The position numbers were made by a program, and so were the translations under genes. Positions 1 through 4,782 of a DNA stretch of 6,823 nt are shown here, piece by piece. The notes under the pieces are model-generated. The model made no database searches and was not told the origin of the DNA. It saw only the letters and a program-made list of their open reading frames with translations. The stretch covers positions 1 to 6,823 of the forward strand of contig JAFUWP010000437.1 of NCBI GenBank assembly GCA_017483405.1. The letters run 5' to 3'. The stretch is from Oscillospiraceae bacterium. GTDB lineage: Bacteria > Bacillota > Clostridia > Oscillospirales > Ruminococcaceae. Every line of letters starts with the position of its first letter. Positions within the stretch are counted from its first letter, which is position 1.

Positions 1-365
1 ACTCCATATTTGCAGTCGCGCGTGAAGGCGAGAATATTTTCGCTCTCGACAGAAAGCTGTTCGCCGTTCTGGAGATGATATACAAGAACATGCTGTTGAT
101 TATTGGCATAATAAGTAACGGAATCGCCGTCAAATTCGACTTTCATCAGAGGGAGGTTTTCACCCGTGAATCGTCTGCCGAGCTGTCCGAGCAGAGCTTG
201 TCCGAAATTCTGTTCAGGGCCGAGCATCACTTTGGTGAATTTGTAATTCTTTGCGCCGTAGCATTCACCGGCGATGAATGCGCCCATCTTCGAGAAGATA
301 TAATCACGGCCTCCCTGACAGGTGATTTTCAGGGTCAGTTCGTTGAGGGTTTCAAACGTAATCAT
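1..365 (-). CDS. AIM24 family protein, N-terminal part (runs off the left edge)
   Basis: The gene starts with ATG at 365 (minus strand) and stays open for 121 codons to the window edge, so the C-terminal part is missing. The product begins MITFETLNELTLKI and contains the segments GAFIAGECYG, ENLPLMKVEFDGDSVTYY and VESENILAFT, which I recognise as typical of the AIM24 (DUF124, TRAP-like beta-fold) family. Bacterial members are soluble beta-rich proteins without known enzymatic residues; their role is poorly defined and they often sit beside TerD-type genes, as here. An AAGGAG ribosome binding site lies at 375-380, 9 nt before the ATG, and the upstream TerD-domain gene ends only 23 nt away, so the two are almost certainly cotranscribed. 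No signal peptide or membrane segment is visible in the part present. Family assignment is from recalled sequence patterns; function is not assigned. Confidence 0.85.
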   Translation of the reverse strand, partial: MITFETLNELTLKITCQGGRDYIFSKMGAFIAGECYGAKNYKFTKVMLGPEQNFGQALLGQLGRRFTGENLPLMKVEFDGDSVTYYANNQQHVLVYHLQNGEQLSVESENILAFTRDCKYG

Positions 366-388
366 GAAATAAAACTCCTTTCGGTAGG

Positions 389-1168
389 TTATCCGGCTTC
401 GATGCCGTACATCGCGCAGAATCCGGCTAAATCTCTGGCGACACCAGAGCCGACAGCGTTGAATTTCCAGTCGCCTTTGTAGCGATAAAGTTCGCCGACA
501 ACAAGTGCCGTGATGCCGGCAGAACAGTCGGTGAGGTCGATTCTGGCGAGTTCGGTTGCATTTATCTGATTGAATATCCGCGCGGTGACGTTCTGCACCA
601 TGCCGAAATGCAGTCTCTGCTGAATGGCTTCGTAGATGGTGACGGCAAAGGCGATTTTCTGAATCTGCGGACTGATTTGATTCAGATTGATGAGCATTTC
701 CGCGCCTGTACCGGTGTTGCCGGAATAGCGGATGCTGTTGTCAGGGCTGTTCGGCTGACCGTAGAAGACGAACCATTCTTCGGCAGGAACTTTGTCATTC
801 TGGCCGAGCAGGAAGGCAGAGGCATCCAAATCGCACTGCGGATTGCCGACCTGCCAGTCGAGCTTGAGTTTCAGAACGGACGGAACAGAACCGTTTTTAT
901 CAGCAATCGTGAATTTCTGGCCTCTCCGGAGCAGAGTGCTGGAATACGGCAGAGGCGGAATTGCCGGTGCGGATGGACGGTTCACGGGTGCAGATGACTG
1001 CACGGCCGGACGGCTTGCGGATGCCGATGGCTGTACCGGATTCTGACGGCGGACTTCTCCGCCCTGTCCGATGTTCGCCGATGTATAGGCCTGTTTTATC
1101 TGCCCCTGTTGCAGAATCGTGTTCCGGTCAAAGGCCGATGCTGTCCGCATCGAAATATTGAACCCCAT
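389..1168 (-). CDS. TerD-domain protein with N-terminal head and Pro/Ser/Ala-rich linker
   Basis: The product has 259 residues and three parts: a polar head (about 1-40), a linker rich in Pro, Ser and Ala (about 41-77) and a TerD domain (about 78-259). TerD signatures include CDLDASAFLLG (112-122), EWFVFYGQPNSPDNSIRYSGN (131-151, with the family's SPDxS core), FAVTIYEA (174-181) and the C-terminal YKGDWKFNAVGSG. TerD proteins bind calcium and belong to tellurite and general stress responses; Bacillus YceC/D/E are relatives. The acidic loop that in those relatives reads roughly GDNRTGEGEGDDE is here only GNTGTGAEM, so calcium binding may be altered. I chose the ATG at 1168 because AGAAAGGGG precedes it by 7 nt and the TerD-like product begins soon after; a longer in-frame start at 1321 would overlap the upstream PemK/MazF gene by over 100 nt with no support. 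The domain call is secure; the cellular role is not. Confidence 0.9.
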   Translation of the reverse strand: MGFNISMRTASAFDRNTILQQGQIKQAYTSANIGQGGEVRRQNPVQPSASASRPAVQSSAPVNRPSAPAIPPLPYSSTLLRRGQKFTIADKNGSVPSVLKLKLDWQVGNPQCDLDASAFLLGQNDKVPAEEWFVFYGQPNSPDNSIRYSGNTGTGAEMLINLNQISPQIQKIAFAVTIYEAIQQRLHFGMVQNVTARIFNQINATELARIDLTDCSAGITALVVGELYRYKGDWKFNAVGSGVARDLAGFCAMYGIEAG

Positions 1169-1175
1169 GCAGATA

Positions 1176-1184
1176 CCCCTTTCT
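1176..1184 (-). promoter_or_regulatory. Ribosome binding site that fixes the TerD start
   Basis: The minus strand reads AGAAAGGGG, 7 nt before the ATG at 1168. It lies in the 44-nt gap after the PemK/MazF stop codon (1213-1215). It decides between this start and the longer overlapping frame that could begin at 1321. No promoter-like pair of hexamers is visible in the gap, so the gene most likely depends on transcription from upstream. Confidence 0.8.
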
Positions 1185-1212
1185 TCTTGATTTTTTTGAT
1201 TATGTAACGCTT

Positions 1213-1629
1213 TCAGGATGCCATCATATCTTTCAGGCCGAACTGCTTCATAAAATTGGATTCGACTTCTTTGAGTGTCAGAATATCGAGCTTTTCTATC
1301 TCTCTGTCTGACAGAATCCATGACTTGTCAATCGGAATAATCTGTTCCGCCAGAATATACTGGTTGTGATGCTTCACATGGAGTTTCATAGGCTTGTTTT
1401 TTCGCGAACACGGAATGATATAAATCAAATCCGAAAACAGATTATTGACATCATTCGAGAAAATCACCCCTCGCCGGATGCCTGACTGAATGTGCGTACT
1501 GCCTTTCCATTCTTCGGGGATGTGTACCCAGACGATATTCCCCCGCCGATAGGGAAAATTTTCATCTTTCAGCATGGCTTCGATTTTCAGGGCGTATTCT
1601 GATTTTTGCTGTAGATTGGTTTTGTTCAT
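1213..1629 (-). CDS. PemK/MazF-family protein (putative endoribonuclease toxin fold)
   Basis: The 138-residue product has an N-terminal helical extension of about 26 residues and then a PemK/MazF core: YRRGNIVWVHIP (27-38), GSTHIQSGIRRGVIFSND (43-60), LIYIIPCSRK (68-77) and ILAEQIIPIDKSWI (92-105). These match in order the MazF features RGDVYxxDL, the GS..GVRPVLVIQND loop, the strand ending in P-L-T-S, and LEQIRTIDK. By alignment from memory, the catalytic Arg corresponds to R52 and the catalytic Thr to C74 or S75, while the usual Pro after the Arg is Arg53. Active members cut mRNA or tRNA at short sites. The start has AGAAAGGA (1638-1645) 8 nt upstream and lies 23 nt after the peptidase gene. 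No small MazE-like antitoxin gene is adjacent, so it may be a housekeeping-type PemK relative or be controlled by the XRE protein of the operon. Fold assignment is good; activity is uncertain. Confidence 0.82.
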   Translation of the reverse strand: MNKTNLQQKSEYALKIEAMLKDENFPYRRGNIVWVHIPEEWKGSTHIQSGIRRGVIFSNDVNNLFSDLIYIIPCSRKNKPMKLHVKHHNQYILAEQIIPIDKSWILSDREIEKLDILTLKEVESNFMKQFGLKDMMAS

Positions 1630-1652
1630 AGCGTAGTTCCTTTCTGTAGCGT

Positions 1653-2219
1653 TCAGGGCATAGATTTTCTGTTTTTGCGGATATATTGCAGAAACTGCGC
1701 ATACACGCGCCGTTCCAGCGGATGGGTCAGGAATTTGTTCCGCTGACAGAGAAGTTTCAGCCGTTGGGCGCGGAATGTCGCGGCTTCTATCGAAATTTCG
1801 CAGGTTTCGGCAATTTCTTCCGGCGTGCGGATGCCAAGCCCCCAGAGTACGCAGGCAGGCGAAAGCATATCTATCGCGAATTTATCGGCGGCCTGTTCTT
1901 CCGATGGCCGGCAGTCATCCTCGCATCGGGAAAAGGGGATATCCCCCAGATGACCCAGCAGAAAATGTCCCAGCTCATGCATCGCCGTAAAACGCTGGCG
2001 GACGGGGCTTTCTTCTTTGTTGATGAAAATCACTGTCCGTTCGTTTTCGTGACAGATAAGCCCCGATTTTCCGCAGAGCTTTGCCGATGATGTTGTTTTG
2101 CATTCAATCGAATAGGAAGTGATGATAGGCTTAATTCTTATCGGGAGTGACCGGATGTCATTGTCAAGCAGACAGTTTCATGAGGCATTGCGCGCCTGTT
2201 TGTAGATTCCGTAATTCAT
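1653..2219 (-). pseudogene. ImmA/IrrE-type zinc metallopeptidase gene, interrupted by an in-frame TGA at codon 14
   Basis: Read from ATG at 2219 the frame gives MNYGIYKQARNAS, then TGA (2178-2180), then NCLLDNDIRSLPIRIKPI and on without a further stop to 1653: 188 codons if the TGA is counted as one residue. The whole frame is recognisable as ImmA/IrrE (COG2856). The metal site is HELGH at codons 81-85, preceded by QRFTAM, and the third-ligand motif EEQAADKFAIDML begins at codon 107. Family relatives, as I remember them, have Trp at the position of the TGA (RNASW or RDASW), so a TGG to TGA change explains it. The remaining open frame from GTG at 2033 yields 126 residues and keeps the metal site but loses the N-terminal strand region; no good ribosome binding site precedes that GTG. 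Such peptidases cleave XRE-type repressors, and the XRE gene lies immediately upstream (9-nt gap). The gene could be broken, restarted internally, or carry a sequence error. Other genes in the window use TGA as a true stop. Confidence 0.75.
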
Positions 2220-2228
2220 AGGCAGGTT

Positions 2229-2669
2229 TCAGAAATCATCGGGGATGTCATCAGTATCGTCCTCCAAATTGGCAGGGTGAAAAGGTTCGGCTTCGGGGGA
2301 TTCCGTTCCGGAAGTACGGCTGGCCATGCGGAAACCGCCGTCCTGTTTCCGGATTTCGCCGGAAGGGGAAAGGGCATCCGTCACCACGCGGATGACTCTC
2401 TGTTGTTCCGGAGAAAGTGTGCGGTACTGCGTGATGATTTTTTTCTCATCGGCCGCAACGCGGATATAACGGGACGGCAGGCGGTGCAGGAAGATTTCAT
2501 CTATCGGGATGTCGAAGAATTCCGCGATTTTTATCATGATTTCGGGTTTCATGTTTCGTTCGCCGGTTTCGTACTGCCGGTAGGTGTTTTTCGGGATTTG
2601 CAGGGCTTCGGCAACGTCCTGCAATGTCAGCTTTTTGTCTTTCCGGAGTTCTCTCAGATTATTCTGCAT
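2229..2669 (-). CDS. XRE/Cro-CI family DNA-binding regulator with acidic C-terminal tail
   Basis: The 146-residue product has an N-terminal helix-turn-helix domain (about 4-60): LRELRKDKKLTLQDVAEALQ, then IPKNTYRQYETGERNMKP, then IMIKIAEFFDIPIDEIF, the usual XRE pattern with the recognition helix around 26-34. A second segment, EKKIITQYRTLSPEQQRVIR (75-94), resembles the short helical region found after the DNA-binding domain in Clostridia regulators. The tail from about 115 is polar and ends in an Asp-rich stretch, EDDTDDIPDDF. The start lies 4 nt after the DHH gene stop (TGACATCATG), without a clear ribosome binding site, so translational coupling is likely. The adjacent ImmA/IrrE-type gene suggests this is the repressor that the peptidase would cut; whether it controls its own operon or distant genes cannot be told. 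I see no obvious operator palindrome at the promoter. The family assignment is secure. Confidence 0.9.
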   Translation of the reverse strand: MQNNLRELRKDKKLTLQDVAEALQIPKNTYRQYETGERNMKPEIMIKIAEFFDIPIDEIFLHRLPSRYIRVAADEKKIITQYRTLSPEQQRVIRVVTDALSPSGEIRKQDGGFRMASRTSGTESPEAEPFHPANLEDDTDDIPDDF

Positions 2670-2673
2670 GATG

Positions 2674-3600
2674 TCAGATTCTGCCGTTGAGCTTGTCCAG
2701 AATCACGGGGAGTTCGGCATCAATCTTGTCGTTGTCGAGCTGGCATGTGCCGGCATTGGCATGACCGCCGCCGCCGTAGGACAGGCAGAGTTCACCAATA
2801 TTGAAATCAGAATTCCGGTTGATAATTGACTTGCCAATCATGACGGCTGTATTCTGCTTGCGGAATCCCCATGCCACATGCACGGAAAGTTCGGTTTCCG
2901 GATGCATGGCATAGACCATAAAGCGGTTGCCGGCATAGATAGTTTCTTCATTGCGGAGGTCAATGACGGCAACTTTTCCGTCAATTCTGGTGATGCGCTC
3001 CAATTGTGCCTTGAATAATTCCTGCTGTTCAAAATACAGGTCAACGCGTTCTTTGACATCGGGGAGCATGAGCACTTCATCAATGCGATGATTCACGCAG
3101 TAGGTGATGAGCATCATCATCAAATCATAGTTGGAGATTCTGAAATTATGGAATCTGCCGAGGCCGGTACGGGCATCCATGAGGAAATTCATCAGCACCC
3201 AGCCTGTCGGATGCAGAATTTCCTCTTCGGTAAAATCGGCACTGTCGCCCTTGTCGACCGCGGTCATGATTTCTTCGGAAACATAGCGGAAAGTTTCTTT
3301 TCCGCCGTAGTAGTCATACACGACACGCGCCGCAGATTTGGCATCTCCGTCAATGATATATTTCCCTTCATAATCTTCGCGCTTGTTTCTGATTAATTCG
3401 CTTTCGTGATGGTCAAACGCAAGGCCGACTCTCTTGTCAAACGGCAGGTTTGTCGTAATATCATTTTCCGATAATTCTACTTTGCCGTCCTGTACGTCTT
3501 TGGGATGGACAAACTTAATGTCATCAATCAGATTTAATTCTTTGAGAAGCATAGCGCAGACCAGACCGTCAAAATCGCTTCGTGTAACCAGTCTTTTCAT
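2674..3600 (-). CDS. DHH/DHHA1-family phosphoesterase (exopolyphosphatase-like subfamily)
   Basis: The 308-residue product carries the DHH fold at its N-terminus: RSDFDGLVCA (7-16, metal-binding D9 and D11), FDHHES (62-67, the DHH motif) and VDKGDSADF (115-123). A DHHA1 domain ends in GGGGHANAGT (276-285), the substrate-binding glycine motif. DHH/DHHA1 enzymes hydrolyse phosphodiester or phosphoanhydride bonds with manganese; members include NrnA (short RNA and pApA), GdpP-type c-di-AMP phosphodiesterases and RecJ. The sequence beginning LVTRSDFDGL, with Arg where RecJ has His before the first Asp, fits a subfamily usually labelled exopolyphosphatase or simply DHH phosphoesterase; the true substrate is unknown. 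There are no membrane segments, so the enzyme should be cytosolic. GGAGG (3607-3611) lies 6 nt before the ATG. It is the first gene of the left-hand operon, under a strong promoter, and is coupled to the XRE regulator downstream, suggesting a nucleotide-signal or RNA-turnover role. That role is inference. Confidence 0.88.
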   Translation of the reverse strand: MKRLVTRSDFDGLVCAMLLKELNLIDDIKFVHPKDVQDGKVELSENDITTNLPFDKRVGLAFDHHESELIRNKREDYEGKYIIDGDAKSAARVVYDYYGGKETFRYVSEEIMTAVDKGDSADFTEEEILHPTGWVLMNFLMDARTGLGRFHNFRISNYDLMMMLITYCVNHRIDEVLMLPDVKERVDLYFEQQELFKAQLERITRIDGKVAVIDLRNEETIYAGNRFMVYAMHPETELSVHVAWGFRKQNTAVMIGKSIINRNSDFNIGELCLSYGGGGHANAGTCQLDNDKIDAELPVILDKLNGRI

Positions 3601-3605
3601 TTCAG

Positions 3606-3651
3606 ACCTCCGTTGAATAAAAAATTTTTATCGCAGGGAAAGGACGGAAGT
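3606..3651 (-). promoter_or_regulatory. Possible ribosome-binding-site masking element in the leader
   Basis: On the minus strand ACTTCCGT (3644-3651), in the loop and 3' arm of the leader hairpin, is complementary to ACGGAGGT (3606-3613), the ribosome binding site of the DHH gene: eight contiguous pairs, one of them G-U. If it forms, translation of the first operon gene would be blocked. This is seen directly as complementarity; its use in the cell is inference, since pyrimidine-rich stretches can match an AGGAGG by chance. Confidence 0.35.
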
Positions 3652-3665
3652 TGTCCCTTCCCCTG
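3634..3665 (-). other. Stable stem-loop in the leader of the DHH operon
   Basis: The arms at 3634-3645 and 3653-3665 pair over about 12 bp with one bulged base and one G-U pair, closing a 7-base loop. On the minus strand a T-run (TTTTTT, plus positions 3619-3624) follows after 9 nt, so the element looks somewhat like a terminator or attenuator inside the transcribed leader, after the promoter and before the ribosome binding site. The spacing between stem and T-run is too long for a standard intrinsic terminator. An alternative GGAAG/CTTCC pairing within the same stretch would compete with the main stem. It matches no riboswitch class I recognise. Confidence 0.5.
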
Positions 3666-3691
3666 TATTTATGAATATAACAGCATATTTT

Positions 3692-3720
3692 ATTATAGCA
3701 TATTTTCCCGATGATGTCAA
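3692..3720 (-). promoter_or_regulatory. Consensus sigma-A promoter with extended -10, for the DHH-to-AIM24 operon
   Basis: On the minus strand the -35 is TTGACA (3715-3720), the spacer is exactly 17 nt and the -10 is TATAAT (3692-3697), with the extended TG one base before it (TGCTATAAT). Both hexamers match the vegetative consensus fully. Transcription would begin near 3685, giving a leader of about 85 nt before the DHH start codon. Such a strong promoter would normally need a repressor or a leader control to be regulated; the XRE protein encoded in the operon is a candidate. Confidence 0.88.
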
Positions 3721-3761
3721 GAATCACGGCAGAATTTTCAGACTTTTCTGCCCGTGATTCT
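3720..3761 (-). terminator. Hairpin at the end of the purB-luxS operon, without a clear U-tract
   Basis: The arms 3720-3734 and 3746-3761 form a 15-bp stem with one bulged G and an 11-base loop. The stop codon of the membrane-protein gene (3738-3740) sits in the loop. The sequence after the stem on the minus strand is TTGACATCATCGGG, the -35 region of the next promoter, not a U-run. It may be a weak terminator, a 3'-end stabilising structure, or a barrier separating the two transcription units. The stem is seen directly; the role as terminator is inference. Confidence 0.5.
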
Positions 3762-4289
3762 GGGTTTGAGCATACGGGTATAGAGTTCGCAGAGTCCTGT
3801 CAGGGAATTATCATACATCAGGAAAAACGGATTGAGAACTATCAGCATGATTTTCCCTGCATGTCTGCCGTAGCCCTGCAATTCTTCGAGAAGTTCCTGC
3901 ATCCCGAACAGATACGTATTCAGATAAAAATACAGTATCATGCTGAGATTGAACAGGAGCAGTTTCAGGCATATCTGCACCGTTTTGGTTTTGATTCTTT
4001 TCAGATAATGCGTGACAAGCGGATAGCATCCGAAAAACAGGATAAAAATCAGAGAGGCTTCTTTGTCATACGTCACAAAGAGTGACAGCAGTCCGACCGC
4101 AGTATAAGTCACCCATCCCCATTCGATGCCGACTTCCATCACGACAATCAGCAGAAGAATTCCGGAAAGCATCGGGAGCACCAGATACAGCAGAGGGAAC
4201 ACCCCCGTCAGAAACATACTCAGCAGACAGAAAGAAGATACAATTCCGCCGAGGGCGACACGATAGCTTAAATTCTGCTGATTCTGCAT
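3738..4289 (-). CDS. Multi-pass membrane protein of unknown function, coupled to luxS
   Basis: The 183-residue product is strongly hydrophobic with about six candidate membrane segments: roughly 11-31, 34-53, 57-74, 78-95, 106-128 and 145-160. Basic residues in THYLKRIKTKT (93-103) and in the C-terminal KPRITGRKV favour the cytoplasm for those ends. The segment YDKEASLIFILFFGCYP (74-90) recalls a conserved but uncharacterised Clostridia membrane family with an ECF S-component-like look; I cannot name it more exactly. The ATG lies 2 nt after the luxS stop (TAATCATG), with no real ribosome binding site, so translation should depend on luxS. Linkage suggests transport of something connected with the methyl cycle or AI-2, but no motif proves this and colocalisation may be accidental. 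The gene's end forms part of the downstream hairpin. Confidence 0.8.
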   Translation of the reverse strand: MQNQQNLSYRVALGGIVSSFCLLSMFLTGVFPLLYLVLPMLSGILLLIVVMEVGIEWGWVTYTAVGLLSLFVTYDKEASLIFILFFGCYPLVTHYLKRIKTKTVQICLKLLLFNLSMILYFYLNTYLFGMQELLEELQGYGRHAGKIMLIVLNPFFLMYDNSLTGLCELYTRMLKPRITGRKV

Positions 4290-4291
4290 GA

Positions 4292-4759
4292 TTATTCCGG
4301 ATAGGTGAGTTTTTCAGGAGTCCAGTCTTTCAGGACTTGAATCATATCCGAGGCGATTTTCTTGGCTTCGGGGATGTTATGCAGGAGATACTGACCGCAT
4401 TCGATGCGCTTGCCCCCAGGCATTTCGCCTTCAAAATCGCGGATGAAGACAAGGCTGTCCTGTACTAATTTAATAGCCGTTTCGTAAGAGACATCATCAC
4501 GGGTCAGGAAGTAGAATCCTGTCTGGCATCCCATAGGGCCTGTATAGATGATGCTGTCGGCATAGTCACTGTTTCTCATGAAAGTTGCCATGAGGTGTTC
4601 AATCGTATGCGCACCGGCAGGGGAGATATAATCATGTTCCGGATTGTTCGGCTTTTTCATGCGGATGTCATAAGTAATGACATCGCCGTCCTTTCTGGAA
4701 ATATACATACCCTTATCCAGAATATCATGATTGACGGAAAAACTTGCAATTCTTTTCAT
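4292..4759 (-). CDS. luxS: S-ribosylhomocysteine lyase (AI-2 synthesis protein LuxS)
   Basis: LuxS splits S-ribosylhomocysteine into homocysteine and 4,5-dihydroxy-2,3-pentanedione, the precursor of AI-2, in the activated methyl cycle of the cytosol. The 155-residue product has the full set of active-site features: HTIEH (51-55) supplies metal ligands H51 and H55 and catalytic E54, GPMGCQTGFYF (74-84) holds catalytic C78, and ECGQY (120-124) supplies metal ligand C121. SFSVNHDIL and GDVITYDIRMKKPN near the N-terminus also match the family, and the length is normal (about 150-170). The sequence is somewhat divergent from Bacillus LuxS, as is common in Clostridia. AGGAG (4771-4775) lies 11 nt before the ATG, and purB ends 23 nt upstream. 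No SAM-type riboswitch precedes it, consistent with operon transcription. The downstream membrane protein begins 2 nt after its stop. Confidence 0.97.
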   Translation of the reverse strand: MKRIASFSVNHDILDKGMYISRKDGDVITYDIRMKKPNNPEHDYISPAGAHTIEHLMATFMRNSDYADSIIYTGPMGCQTGFYFLTRDDVSYETAIKLVQDSLVFIRDFEGEMPGGKRIECGQYLLHNIPEAKKIASDMIQVLKDWTPEKLTYPE

Positions 4760-4782
4760 AATAAATTCAACTCCTGATTAGA

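Noticed and set aside
75..482. Plus-strand open frame of 135 codons
   Set aside because: It runs antisense to the AIM24-family and TerD genes, whose protein sequences are recognisable; its translation resembles no family and it lacks a convincing ribosome binding site.
1169..1321. N-terminal extension of the TerD protein from an ATG at 1321
   Set aside because: The extra 51 residues would overlap the PemK/MazF gene by more than 100 nt and look like out-of-frame sequence; the ribosome binding site at 1176-1184 supports the start at 1168.
2178..2180. TGA read as tryptophan through a changed genetic code, or as selenocysteine
   Set aside because: TGA is used as the natural stop of the XRE, DHH, PemK/MazF and membrane-protein genes here, and there is no Sec-type context in the protein; a nonsense change is simpler.
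3601..3691. Known riboswitch in the DHH operon leader
   Set aside because: The leader is only about 85 nt and shows one main stem-loop; I recognise no conserved core of the SAM, purine, c-di-AMP or other known classes.
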